From Acidobacteriota bacterium (GTDB lineage: Bacteria > Acidobacteriota > Terriglobia > Acidiferrales > UBA7541): a stretch of 64,000 nt of DNA. The position numbers and the translations under genes are program-made. Below are positions 1-8,916 of the stretch, piece by piece (position 1 is the stretch's first letter; each line of letters opens with the position of its first letter). Under the pieces are notes generated by a model. The model was not told the DNA's origin. It did not search any database and saw only the letters and a program-made list of their open reading frames with translations. Location of the stretch: contig JABCZN010000002.1 in assembly GCA_013289665.1 (NCBI GenBank), forward strand, positions 124,001 through 188,000, read 5' to 3'.

Positions 1-1856
1 CGCTGCTCTGTCTCCACCAGATCATAGGTGAACCGGTCATAGAACATCCCAAAGCCCGCGCGCAGCACGGTCTTCGGCGGATTCTTTTTATTCCCCCCGA
101 TTCCCCAGGCCAATCCGACTCGCGGCGCAAAATCGGATTTGTCGCTGAAGTTGTTTTGCGTCTCGAAGCGCAGGCCGTAGCTCAAGGTCAGGTTCGGTCG
201 AACCTTCCAATCGTCCTGGATGAAAAGCCCCGCATCCACCAACGTCACCGTCGAAGGAATGATTTGCGTGCCGCCTCCGGCCGGAATCGTTTCTGTGAAG
301 TTCGTGGCGCCGCCGCCTCGGCTCTGAATCTGGGGAATGGTCATGCCCTGTGCGAGCAGTTGTAGGGTGAGTTGATACGCTTCGATGGGTGTCAGAACAC
401 ACGGATTTGGCGGGGGCGCGGAGCAGGTCGGGCTAGGCCGCGAGCCAAACGAAAACGTCCCCGTGAAATTGTTGCTTACCTGGTCGCGGTCATCGGTGGC
501 GCGAATCCTGCCGCCAAATTTCCAGGCGTGCTTGCCGTAATTCAGGAAAGTGGTGTTCTGGTACTCGTAGCGCTTCTGAATGTCCGAGGTGCCGAACCCG
601 CCGCTGCCGTTTCCCTTGAATGCTCCGCCAACGTCCACAGTCGCGCCGGTTTCTAGCGGCGTGCTCTCGGTATCGGCATGCACAAATTGAAACCGCGATT
701 CGTTGATCGCATGCGCGCCGATGATCTGCGTGTCCGTGGCCTGAAACGTGTGCTCCACCCCCAGCGTGTCGGTCCCCAACTGCGGCAGATTGAACTGCCC
801 TACGTTGGCGTTTGTTCCGACGTCCCGATAATACTGGTAGCGCACTGTCAGCGTGTTGTTCGGCGTGATCTGGTAATCGATCCGCGGGCTGAGGTTGGTG
901 CGGGTCTGGGGGTTTGCCACCGCGAGACTCTCGGGAACAATCGCGAAGTTGTTGGCCGGATCGAGCACCTGGGCGCTGACTACGTTTAGCGCCCCGATGT
1001 TGCGCCGCTCAATGTTAAAGAAGAACGATGCCTTCTTGTTGATCGGCCCGCCGATGTTTCCGCTGTACTGCTCGGAGTTGTAGTCTGGCGGCGACACACC
1101 GGCCTGCGTGGTTTCGAACGGATTTCTGGAGTTGAACGCCGAAGCATTTCCGAGCATTTGCAACTGCCCGTGCAACTTGTCCGTTCCCGGCTTCGTAAAG
1201 ATCTCGATGCGTCCATAGCCCAGCTTGTCGTACTCGGACGAAAACGGATTCTGGTTGATGCGAATCTCGCGGATCGACGCTTTCGGCGGCAATTGCCCGG
1301 CGGTAAAGCCGTCAATATAGATTTGCCCGCCGTTCGGGCCCGCCGACGGCCCGGCGAGCGCCTGCAACTCCGATGACAACTCGTCGGGATCGTCAGAGAG
1401 CGCTTCCAGATCCTTCCCTTGCAAGACGATGCTGTTGGCGTTGTTCTGTGGGCTGACATCCAGCTGTGTCGTGGAGGCGGTCACTTCCACTTTTTCCTTC
1501 TCGACTTCCAGAGTAAGCGGAATGTTCAAGCTCAGGGATTGTCCGGCGGCCAGCGAAACGCCGTTCTTGTCGAACATGGCAAAACCCGCGGCCACGGCCT
1601 TGATTTCATAGCTTCCCGGTGCCAGATTCTTGAATTCGTAAATGCCATCTTTGTTGGTGGTGGTGTCCACGGAAGCGCCCGACGGCGTTGTCAACAACAC
1701 GGTCGCGCCCACCAGCGTCGCCCCGGATGGGTCCGTCACCTGGCCGCGTATCACTCCGGTCTGGTTTTGCGCGCGGCACGGCAATGCCACCAGGATGGCC
1801 AACAGCAACGACAGAACGCCGCTTCGCCAAAGTCTCTCCGTCACGTTGTTTCGCAT
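1..1856 (-). CDS. TonB-dependent receptor with carboxypeptidase-regulatory-like N-terminus (partial)
   Basis: The gene runs off the left edge, so only about 618 N-terminal residues are present. The start ATG at 1856 opens a signal peptide ending around CRAQ (residue 24). A CarboxypepD_reg/CnaB-like beta domain follows (about residues 28-105; GVIRGQVTDPSGATLVGATV, then NLAPGSYEIKAV). Next comes a plug-like segment (GGQIYIDGF, RIEIFTKPGTDKLHGQ) and the beginning of a beta-barrel rich in Asn/Tyr strands. This order is that of the Oar-like outer-membrane receptors expanded in acidobacteria; the substrate cannot be told from sequence. It starts 47 bases after the DUF5666 gene on the same strand, so the two are probably cotranscribed. 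A GAGAG stretch directly before the ATG is the only ribosome-site candidate. Confidence 0.85.
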   Translation of the reverse strand, partial: MRNNVTERLWRSGVLSLLLAILVALPCRAQNQTGVIRGQVTDPSGATLVGATVLLTTPSGASVDTTTNKDGIYEFKNLAPGSYEIKAVAAGFAMFDKNGVSLAAGQSLSLNIPLTLEVEKEKVEVTASTTQLDVSPQNNANSIVLQGKDLEALSDDPDELSSELQALAGPSAGPNGGQIYIDGFTAGQLPPKASIREIRINQNPFSSEYDKLGYGRIEIFTKPGTDKLHGQLQMLGNASAFNSRNPFETTQAGVSPPDYNSEQYSGNIGGPINKKASFFFNIERRNIGALNVVSAQVLDPANNFAIVPESLAVANPQTRTNLSPRIDYQITPNNTLTVRYQYYRDVGTNANVGQFNLPQLGTDTLGVEHTFQATDTQIIGAHAINESRFQFVHADTESTPLETGATVDVGGAFKGNGSGGFGTSDIQKRYEYQNTTFLNYGKHAWKFGGRIRATDDRDQVSNNFTGTFSFGSRPSPTCSAPPPNPCVLTPIEAYQLTLQLLAQGMTIPQIQSRGGGATNFTETIPAGGGTQIIPSTVTLVDAGLFIQDDWKVRPNLTLSYGLRFETQNNFSDKSDFAPRVGLAWGIGGNKKNPPKTVLRAGFGMFYDRFTYDLVETEQ

Positions 1857-1903
1857 CTCTCGACGATTCCGCCCCTCTGCAATTTCCGTCCCCAACACCG
1901 GCG

Positions 1904-3124
1904 CTATTGCCCCGCCGCGTCTCCTCCGCCGTTGCTCAAACTCCACGGCGTCAAAATGCTCGAAGCTTGTTCCTGTGTCGTGGCTTGCAGAAGAGGTTCC
2001 ACCCCACCCAGCACGGTGATGGCCGTCACTGGCGCGTCCTTCAGCCCGCCTGTGGCGACAATCATCACCGCCTCGCCTTTTTGAAAATCCCCCAACGGAG
2101 CCGCTGTTAACCGCCCCAATAGCTGCTGCAAATCTCCTCCGCCATTGCGTCCCTGTCCGCCCACCCCGCTGCCCGGGGCTCGCGGTGCGCCACCAGCTGG
2201 AGGGGCCGCCTGCCCTGCCGCGGTTGGACTCCCCGGCTCTGCGCCGCCTTTTAGCCGCGCAGCAATCATCTGCGCAATCTGCAGCGGCAACTTCCTCAAC
2301 TGCGAATCGGAGCTGACCTTCACCACCTCGGACTTCTTCGTCGCCAGATCGGACACCGTGATCGTCCCTGCGTCGGGATCCACCGCCAGAATAATTCCTG
2401 CAATATTCCGAAACGCTCCCGTCACCACCTCATCCGCGGCAAAGCTGGCTCCGTCGGCGCTGCGCACCCCGCGCGCGCGCAACTGGTCGCCGGGACTCAC
2501 TTCCGCCAGGCTGCTTATTCTTGCGTCGTCAAATTTCACTGAGCCCGGCGCGTAACGCCGCATCAGCGTGCTCTTCCCGGCCTCAACCGTCACATCTTTC
2601 TTTCCTGCCGCGGTCATCGTTCCGATTGTGATTGCGCCCTGAGCCGGATCCACACTCTTCACCAGCCCGCCAATTCCATGCTTCTGCCACTCTTCCCTTT
2701 CGTGCGCTTGTCTTTCCGCGATGTCGTTCTTCTTCATCGCAATCACCGTTACCGCTTCGCAAACCGCCGGGTCCCCCGCGCAGCGCAGCCGCACCAGCAC
2801 GCGATCCCCTTGTTGAAATTCGGAGAACGGAATAGCCTCCGCCTGCGACAAGTCCTTCGAGCCCGGAGGCACGCGCAGCAATTTTGTTGCGGAGGTCACA
2901 GTTACTTTGGTTTCGGCCGCGGTATCGGTCGTTATGGTCAACGATTCGCCGGCGACCGTTTTGATTGTTCCCATGACCGGCGGAGTTTTTACGGCAGGAG
3001 TTGCGGGTGTTCCAGCCTGTCCAAGTGTCGAGGCTGCGCCGATCAGCGAGAGGCAAAGGCAAATTCCCGCTCGAACGGCACTTCCAGCGAAGGCGCGGCG
3101 TGTTTCAAATCCCAGCTTTTGCAT
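1904..3124 (-). CDS. Secreted protein with repeated DUF5666-like beta domains
   Basis: This 406-residue protein has a long signal peptide (about residues 1-36). After it come three or so repeats of an OB-like beta module of the DUF5666 type: GTIKTVAGESLTITTD with a following FQQGDRVLVR, then GGLVKSVDPAQGAITIG with SPGDQLRARG, then GIILAVDPDAGTITV. A Gly/Pro/Ala-rich linker (about residues 300-330) leads to a fourth partial module (FQKGEAVMIVATGG). The function of DUF5666 is unknown. A good ribosome site (AGGAG, 3130-3134) precedes the ATG. It lies immediately upstream of the TonB receptor, which suggests a shared envelope role, for example binding or delivering a ligand to the receptor; that is inference. 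Confidence 0.75.
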   Translation of the reverse strand: MQKLGFETRRAFAGSAVRAGICLCLSLIGAASTLGQAGTPATPAVKTPPVMGTIKTVAGESLTITTDTAAETKVTVTSATKLLRVPPGSKDLSQAEAIPFSEFQQGDRVLVRLRCAGDPAVCEAVTVIAMKKNDIAERQAHEREEWQKHGIGGLVKSVDPAQGAITIGTMTAAGKKDVTVEAGKSTLMRRYAPGSVKFDDARISSLAEVSPGDQLRARGVRSADGASFAADEVVTGAFRNIAGIILAVDPDAGTITVSDLATKKSEVVKVSSDSQLRKLPLQIAQMIAARLKGGAEPGSPTAAGQAAPPAGGAPRAPGSGVGGQGRNGGGDLQQLLGRLTAAPLGDFQKGEAVMIVATGGLKDAPVTAITVLGGVEPLLQATTQEQASSILTPWSLSNGGGDAAGQ

Positions 3125-3334
3125 TCAACTCTCCTCGAGTTCCCTCTGACGGGTGGGAGCGCGGGCGGGCCCGGACACACTCCACTATCTTACAGGCCAG
3201 ACCTGTCGTTTAGACGGCCTGAAAGGCCTTTCGCGTTTCATGGAACTTAAGGGGCTTCAGCCTATGCGCCCGGGTCATCCTGCTCAGCGCCCGCTGCGTC
3301 AAATCCGGATCCTGCTGCTGTCCAATCCACCCGC

Positions 3335-4948
3335 TCAGATCCCTACAATCTCCCCCGCCGCATCCACATCCACTTCCAGCGCGCGCGACGCCTTCGGCAA
3401 CCCCGGCATCAGCATCATATTCCCGGAAACGACCACCACAAATCCCGCTCCCGCCGAGAGCGACGCGTCCGTCACATTCAACTTCCAGCCCTTCGGCGCG
3501 CCCATCAACTTCGGATTGTCCGAGAGCGAATACTGCGTCTTGGCAATGCACACCGGCAATTTCCCGAAGCCCCAAGTCGTAAACTCCTCCAACTTCGCCT
3601 GGGCTTTCCCGCTTAGTGTCACGCCGGCGGCCCCATAGACCTCCCGCGCGACTTTCTGAATCTTCGCTTCCAGAGTCAGATCCGTATCATAAATTTGCTT
3701 CGCCCGGACGCCCGGATTTTTCTCGATAATCTCCACCACCTGCCGCGCCAAGTCCTGGGCCCCCGCGCCGCCATCCGCAAACGCGGTGTGCCGCGCGCTC
3801 GGCGCCCCATTTTCCAGGCACGCGCGCTCCAGCCTCTCCAGGTCCGCGTCCGTGTCCTTCGGAAAACGATTGACGGCCACCACCGTCGGCAATCCAAACT
3901 TGCGGAGAATCTCTAAATGCTGTGCCAGGTTCGGAATCCCCTTTTCCAGGTCGCCTTCGCCTTGGTTCCGCAGGCTTTGCACCGTCGTCACCAGCACCGC
4001 CGCCGCCGGGCTTACGCCCGTCGAGCGGTAAACGATATCAATATACTTCTCCGCGCCCAGGTCCGCCGCGAAGCCGCATTCGTTCACCACATAGTCCGCC
4101 AGCCGCAGCCCCATCTCCTGTGAAACCACACTGCTCGTTCCGTGCGCAATGTTTCCAAACGGCCCGGTATGCACGAACGCCGGCACCCCTTCGACTGTTT
4201 GCACCAGGTTGGGTTCGATTGCCTCGGCGAGCAGCGCCATCATCGCGCCCGTCGCCTGCAGATCTCCCAGATGAACGGGCTTTCCGGTCCGCGTAATCCC
4301 CACCACGATCCTGTCCAGCCGGTGGCGCAGGTCCACGCGATCCCGGGCCAGCGCGATGATGGCCATGATCTCGGAAGCCGCGGTGATCACAAATCCCGTG
4401 CGCCGCGCCGCTCCTTCTTTCTTGCTCCCCGCGTTCACCACAATTTCCCGCAGCGCGCGGTCGTTCATGTCCATCGTGCGCGGCCAGGGGATACGCTCCG
4501 GGTCGAGGTTCAATTCATTGCCGTGAAACAGATGCGCGTCCACCAGCGCCGCAAGCAGATTGTGTGCGGAGGCGATGGCGTGAAAATCCCCGTGAAAATG
4601 CAGATTGATCTTCGCCGCCGGCTCGATCGTGGATCTGCCGCCGCCCGCCGCCCCGCCCTTCATGCCAAACACGGGACCGAGTGACGGCTCCCGCGACGTG
4701 ATGATCGCTCGCTTGCCAATGCGCGCCAGCCCCTGCGTTAATCCGATCGAAGTGACCGTCTTGCCCTCGCCGCTCGCCGTCGGCGTCGTAGCCGTCACCA
4801 GAATCAGCTTGCCGCGCCGCGGGAATGCGCTGTCGTTCAAAAACTCCAGGCGCACCTTTCCGCCATACGGGCCAATCTGTTCGAAATATTTTTCAGGAAG
4901 ATCCAGCTTTTTTGCGATTTCCACAATCGGGCGCAGGGATTTAGCCAT
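3335..4948 (-). CDS. fhs: Formate-tetrahydrofolate ligase
   Basis: ATP-dependent ligase making 10-formyl-tetrahydrofolate from formate and THF in cytoplasmic one-carbon metabolism. At 537 residues it is slightly shorter than the usual 555-560. The P-loop is visible near residues 52-64 (TPTASGEGKTV), followed by the family signature GMKGGAAGGG and the downstream INLHFHGDFHAI. The C-terminal part carries VAVNRFPKDTDADLE and LPVCIAKTQYSLSDNP, as in the family. The ATG at 4948 is preceded by AAGGA. It stands alone: convergent neighbours are absent, and the upstream side faces the divergent PilZ gene. Downstream (3180-3334) are small imperfect inverted repeats but no clear terminator. Confidence 0.97.
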   Translation of the reverse strand: MAKSLRPIVEIAKKLDLPEKYFEQIGPYGGKVRLEFLNDSAFPRRGKLILVTATTPTASGEGKTVTSIGLTQGLARIGKRAIITSREPSLGPVFGMKGGAAGGGRSTIEPAAKINLHFHGDFHAIASAHNLLAALVDAHLFHGNELNLDPERIPWPRTMDMNDRALREIVVNAGSKKEGAARRTGFVITAASEIMAIIALARDRVDLRHRLDRIVVGITRTGKPVHLGDLQATGAMMALLAEAIEPNLVQTVEGVPAFVHTGPFGNIAHGTSSVVSQEMGLRLADYVVNECGFAADLGAEKYIDIVYRSTGVSPAAAVLVTTVQSLRNQGEGDLEKGIPNLAQHLEILRKFGLPTVVAVNRFPKDTDADLERLERACLENGAPSARHTAFADGGAGAQDLARQVVEIIEKNPGVRAKQIYDTDLTLEAKIQKVAREVYGAAGVTLSGKAQAKLEEFTTWGFGKLPVCIAKTQYSLSDNPKLMGAPKGWKLNVTDASLSAGAGFVVVVSGNMMLMPGLPKASRALEVDVDAAGEIVGI

Positions 4949-5326
4949 GTTCCTTTTTGCGAGCCGTTCGCTTCAGCTCATTCCTCACTCACCGATCCAT
5001 GGGATCGGCGAAGCCGCAGGAGAGGGCAGTCTCTCTCCAGACATTGCGGCTCGGCTTACTCGTAATGCAGGTTTAGAATATCATTCCCCCACAGCCGATC
5101 GTTCCCAATCTTGGCTTACTCGAGCGGCCGTCGATAGTGTGCGGCTTCTAAAGGCGCTGATTCGTGCACGATCCGCTGGTTTCATTCCCCGCGCGGAAGA
5201 GTATAATGACGGGCGTGGAGTCCAGAGGCTAGGCCCCGCTCCCGCCCTGGGCCCACCGATTCGGCAAACCTTCGCTTCCCCGCTGCTGAAGGACCTTCCG
5301 AAAATATAACCCGCCTCTTGAGAGTC
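4949..5326. promoter_or_regulatory. Divergent intergenic region with a TATAAT box for the PilZ gene
   Basis: This is the only stretch between fhs (minus) and the PilZ gene (plus). A perfect TATAAT stands at 5202-5207 on the plus strand, with only a weak -35 (GTTTCA-like) about 17 bases upstream. It would start a leader of roughly 110 bases before the PilZ start. No small gene or known structured RNA was recognised here. Confidence 0.4.
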
Positions 5327-6346
5327 ATGACCCTGCGAAACATTAACCTCGAACGTCGCGAAAGGCAGAGAAAGGTGCCGGATCAATTTGCCTTTTTGCA
5401 GCTGGAAGGCGATGATGGCGGAACGATATTGGACATCTCCGAAGGCGGCCTCCGCTTTGAGTCGTTTGCCCCCGTTCGCCAGAACGGGCCAATGCATTTT
5501 TGGTTTTCCCTGAATCTTCGCGAGCGCATCGAGGCCTGGGGCGAACTCGCCTGGATCGACGCGGCGAAAAAATGCGGCGGTCTCAGATTCTTGCGCCTCT
5601 CCGCGGAAGGTCGCGCGCAGATTCACGCGTCTATTTCCCGGCCTTCAACCCAGGAAATTCCCGCAACCAGTGGTCCTCGCGAGACCGGCGCCGTCTCTAC
5701 CATCGTCTCCAGAACGCAACCCCGCGAAACCACGAGTTTCTTCGGGACTCGAGAATCCGGTCATTCCAGCATTCCCTTCCCAGCGCATCAGGAATCGGCG
5801 GCCAGCGGAATGCTCGTGCCCATCGAACGGCATGTCGCGGCCTTGCGGCGCCAGATGATCGTTGGCGTTTTGCTCGGCGCCAGTCTTGCAGGCATCTTAT
5901 CTCTCTCCTTGATCGAGATTTCGCAATACCGCCAGAAGAATGCAGCCGCCCCAAAAGCGCCGGCAGCGGCAACGCCTGAAACCGGACTGCCAGCATCCTC
6001 CAGATCGCCCATTCCCGCAGGCACCGGCCCTGCGGATGTCTTCGCCATCCCTACTCCAAAAAAAGGGGGAACCGCCGCCCGTGTTCCGGCCGCGCCCTCG
6101 GTGGATACTGGCGCCCGCCCTAGCCGCCCCAAAAATCCCCTGACGCCAGATCAGCTCTGGGCTCTGGTGCAGGCAGGAAACACCACCGCGGCGGGAGCGT
6201 TGGCTGAGCTTTATATCAAGGGCGAAGGGGTCCCTCAGAGCTGCGCCCAGGCGCGCGTGCTCCTGCTGGTGGCCTCTGAAAAGCGCAACGCGGCAGCCAT
6301 CAAGCGCTTGGCGGAACTCGACAAAGGGGGCTGTCCCGCAAACTAG
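5327..6346 (+). CDS. PilZ-domain membrane protein with C-terminal Sel1-like repeat
   Basis: The N-terminal PilZ domain (about residues 1-105) shows the c-di-GMP-binding pattern: a basic stretch RRERQRK at residues 9-15, then DISEGGLRFES, equivalent to the (D/N)xSxxG motif. A Ser/Thr/Pro-rich linker leads to one transmembrane helix (about residues 180-200, MIVGVLLGASLAGILSLSL). A second Pro/Ala linker precedes a C-terminal Sel1/TPR-like helix pair (LWALVQAGNTTAAGALAELY ... CAQARVLLLVASEKRN). The likely topology is cytoplasmic PilZ with an external Sel1 module. ATG 5327 is taken in preference to the TTG at 5318; a GAGAG lies just upstream. It may link c-di-GMP to envelope or pilus functions (inference). 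Confidence 0.75.
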   Translation: MTLRNINLERRERQRKVPDQFAFLQLEGDDGGTILDISEGGLRFESFAPVRQNGPMHFWFSLNLRERIEAWGELAWIDAAKKCGGLRFLRLSAEGRAQIHASISRPSTQEIPATSGPRETGAVSTIVSRTQPRETTSFFGTRESGHSSIPFPAHQESAASGMLVPIERHVAALRRQMIVGVLLGASLAGILSLSLIEISQYRQKNAAAPKAPAAATPETGLPASSRSPIPAGTGPADVFAIPTPKKGGTAARVPAAPSVDTGARPSRPKNPLTPDQLWALVQAGNTTAAGALAELYIKGEGVPQSCAQARVLLLVASEKRNAAAIKRLAELDKGGCPAN

Positions 6347-6664
6347 CGCCTCCTTTCATCGCGGCTCGCCCAGCGCCGCGAGCTGTCCTTCCCTGGAAAA
6401 GTCAGCCTGGCATCAAGGAAAATTTCCCAGTTCTAGTACCGCCAGATCGGACGCTGCTTCGTTCGATGCGCTCTTCTTCCTTGATAGTCCATGCCTTACA
6501 GGCGCACGTGAAACCCGCAAGTCGGCCCCCTCCTTGCTACAAGAATCTTCGAACAAGGTGTATTTGTGCGGACTGACGCGCGGCTCCCGGAATTTTTTTG
6601 GGCCGCGGACAGGCCCCGGGGGTCGCGACACCGGCCATCCAGGAAAAAATTGGGGAGGTTGGAA
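6347..6664. other. Intergenic region, no gene seen
   Basis: These 318 bases separate two plus-strand genes. Only the ribosome site of the downstream gene (GGGGAGG, 6652-6658) is clear. Open frames across it lack start signals and a recognisable product. Confidence 0.5.
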
Positions 6665-7573
6665 ATGCAAGAGCACCAGGGCATGGACGAACACGAACAC
6701 GTTATGGGACACGACGCAAGGGGCACGAATCGCTGGCTGGTGATTGCCATCGTGGCGCTGCTGGTAGTCGCCGGCTTGGCAGCTGGTTACGGCTACCGGC
6801 AACAGCTTCTGGTTGGCCATTTGACGGCACAACAAACCGTGGCCGATGCGACCATCACCCAGATGCAGGGGCAACTGAACGCCGTGACCTCCAAGCTGAA
6901 CGACATGACCGCGGCCCAGGCGCAAGCCCAGTCGCTAGGAGCGAAGCAGGCTGACAAGAAAACAGCCGCAGGCGGCGCCCGAACTGGCGCCAAGCGGACG
7001 ACCGTGACGGACAAGCGCTTCAAGCAACTGCAATCGGAACTCACCGAGCAGCAGAAGCAATTGAAAGACACCCAGGACCTGGTGGCCAAGAACCGTGCCG
7101 ACCTCGAAGGCAATATCAGTTCGACGCGCGATGAACTGAATGGCTCCATTGCCAAGACCCACGAGGAACTGGTGGTGCTCGAAAAGCGCGGCGAGCGCAG
7201 CTACACAGAGTTTGACCTGATGAAGGCCAAGCAATTCCAGCGCGTGGGACCGGTCACCTTGTCGCTACGCAAGGCCGACACCAAACACAAAAACTACGAC
7301 CTAGAGATGATTGTGGACGACAACCAGATGGGCAAGAAAAAGGTGAATCTGTACGAGCCGATCTGGATCCACATCGAAAACGAATCCCAACCGGTGCAGA
7401 TCGTTGTGAACCGCATCGAAAAGAACCTGATCCACGGTTACGTCAGCGCCCCGAAATACAAACCGTCTGAACTCGCAACATCCGGCGCGGCCGGCACGCT
7501 CAGACCGGTTGCCGCACACGTACAGGACAACGGCGGCCAGACCCAACCGAGCTCCAGCCAACCGCAACCGTAA
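6665..7573 (+). CDS. Membrane-anchored coiled-coil protein of unknown function
   Basis: A 302-residue protein. The start at 6665 is set by a strong ribosome site GGGGAGG (6652-6658, spacing 6), although the frame is open further upstream. A His/Asp/Glu-rich N-terminus (about residues 1-23) is followed by one transmembrane helix (WLVIAIVALLVVAGLAAGYG). A long coiled coil comes next (about residues 48-185) with many Gln, Lys and Glu heptads. A globular beta-rich C-terminal domain (about residues 190-285) includes RVGPVTLSLRKADTKHKNYD. The tail is Gln/Pro/Ser-rich. No family was recognised. The architecture suggests a periplasmic scaffold anchored in the inner membrane. Confidence 0.7.
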   Translation: MQEHQGMDEHEHVMGHDARGTNRWLVIAIVALLVVAGLAAGYGYRQQLLVGHLTAQQTVADATITQMQGQLNAVTSKLNDMTAAQAQAQSLGAKQADKKTAAGGARTGAKRTTVTDKRFKQLQSELTEQQKQLKDTQDLVAKNRADLEGNISSTRDELNGSIAKTHEELVVLEKRGERSYTEFDLMKAKQFQRVGPVTLSLRKADTKHKNYDLEMIVDDNQMGKKKVNLYEPIWIHIENESQPVQIVVNRIEKNLIHGYVSAPKYKPSELATSGAAGTLRPVAAHVQDNGGQTQPSSSQPQP

Positions 7574-7980
7574 GGCGTTGAACCAATGTTGGCCAGAGTG
7601 GGTGGCCTACCCTTTCTGAGTTATGCCCGACTGTCGGGTTGGGAGGATAGGTCCTCGGATGTCCGTTTCTTCGCGTGGCATTTCGGACGCCGCGTTCCCC
7701 AGGTTCGGGGTTAGAACCTGGGTTTACTGGAGCAAATGGAACAGGATTGGCGGGTTTTAAAGTTTCAGGGCTGAGAGAATATTCCAGCCCCTCGACGGCG
7801 GGGGACTGTACTGCGTCCTCCGTTGACGGAGTCCATGCCCGACATTCCCGGCAGCGACGACTGAGAGAACGCTCCATTGGTTGTACTCTCGCATCGGTTT
7901 TTAAACTGATCGATGATCGACCCGAACGTCCGCAACCTCGACCTTGACGCTCAGTCCACCGGTCGCCGTCAGTGATCGGA
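7574..7980. other. Convergent intergenic region without a recognisable gene
   Basis: About 400 bases between two convergent genes. A short inverted repeat (GGCC around 7591-7605) follows the plus-strand gene but has no U-tract. An open plus-strand frame (7675-7947) has no ribosome site and a composition unlike the neighbouring proteins, so it is not called. Confidence 0.4.
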
Positions 7981-8793
7981 TTACGCTTTCCGGCCGCCTC
8001 CCTTTGATTCCTTCATAGAGCCAGGCTGATAGTAATCCAATAACAGTTTTCTGCCGGCAGGATTGAATAGCTGGTAATGAGCAATTCCATATTTTTGTGA
8101 CCAGCACTGTAAGGTTGTGCCCAAGACGCCGAAACCGTATTTCACGCTCCGAGCAAAATTGATCGAGGAAGCTTCCGGGAAATACTTCGTGGGGCAAGAG
8201 ATCTCACCGATCCGATAGCCGAAACAAAGACACTGCGCGAGAATCTCGTTGTCAAAGACAAAGTCATCGGAGTTCTCAAGAAGAGGCAAAGTTGTCAGTA
8301 CGTCCTTGGCGAAAGCTCTCAGACCGGTATGATATTCGGATAACTTCGCTCCCGTGAAGACGTTCTGAAATGCTGTCAGGAAGCGATTGGCCACGTACTT
8401 GTAGAAAGGCATCCCGCCTCGCAGAGCGCCACCGCCGAGGATTCTGGAGCCGAGCACAACATCGTAGACTCCAAAGGCAATCATGCTAGCCATTGCGGTT
8501 ACGAGCAGCGGCGTATACTGGTAATCAGGGTGAACCATCACGACGATGTCTGCCCCTGCAGTCAGGGCCTCACGGTAGCAGGTCTGCTGGTTTCTGCCAT
8601 ATCCATAATTCTTATCGTGGACAAAAATCTGCAAGCCTAGGCTTTCTGCGATTCGCACGGTCTCGTCTCCACTTTGGTCGTCGACGAGGATGGTTGTATC
8701 AACAATTTCAGGGAGTTCGCGAACGGTCTTCTCGAGCGTTTTCGCTGCGTTGTAGGCTGGCATCACAACGACAACGCGCTTACCGTTAATCAC
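7981..8793 (-). CDS. Glycosyltransferase family 2 (polyprenol-phosphate sugar transferase-like)
   Basis: A 270-residue GT-A enzyme starting VINGKRVVVVMPAYNA, the classical GT2 opening. The nucleotide-sugar site ILVDDQSGDET and the second acidic motif VMVHPDYQY (a DxD-like position) are visible. Later there is GSRILGGGALRGGMPFYK, which resembles DPM1/polyprenol-phosphate transferases. There is no C-terminal membrane pair. The start is the GTG at 8793 because AGAGGAG (8801-8807) sits seven bases upstream; the frame stays open to 8898, but that extension lacks a ribosome site. It lies downstream of the GT-C/TPR gene on the same strand, so the pair may hand over a lipid-linked sugar for surface glycosylation (inference). 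Confidence 0.85.
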   Translation of the reverse strand: MINGKRVVVVMPAYNAAKTLEKTVRELPEIVDTTILVDDQSGDETVRIAESLGLQIFVHDKNYGYGRNQQTCYREALTAGADIVVMVHPDYQYTPLLVTAMASMIAFGVYDVVLGSRILGGGALRGGMPFYKYVANRFLTAFQNVFTGAKLSEYHTGLRAFAKDVLTTLPLLENSDDFVFDNEILAQCLCFGYRIGEISCPTKYFPEASSINFARSVKYGFGVLGTTLQCWSQKYGIAHYQLFNPAGRKLLLDYYQPGSMKESKGGGRKA

Positions 8794-8916
8794 CTTTTGA
8801 CTCCTCTTTCTAAGCCGCCACAGCCATGAATCTCTGGCTTGCCGTGTTCCGATGAGTTTTACGAAGTTCCCGCTGCCATTTTCCAGATAGCATACCATCT
8901 GAGGTTTCTGCGGGTG

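Noticed and set aside
7675..7947. 90-residue plus-strand open frame in the gap after the coiled-coil gene
   Set aside because: No start signal and no protein-like pattern; the sequence looks like degenerate intergenic DNA.
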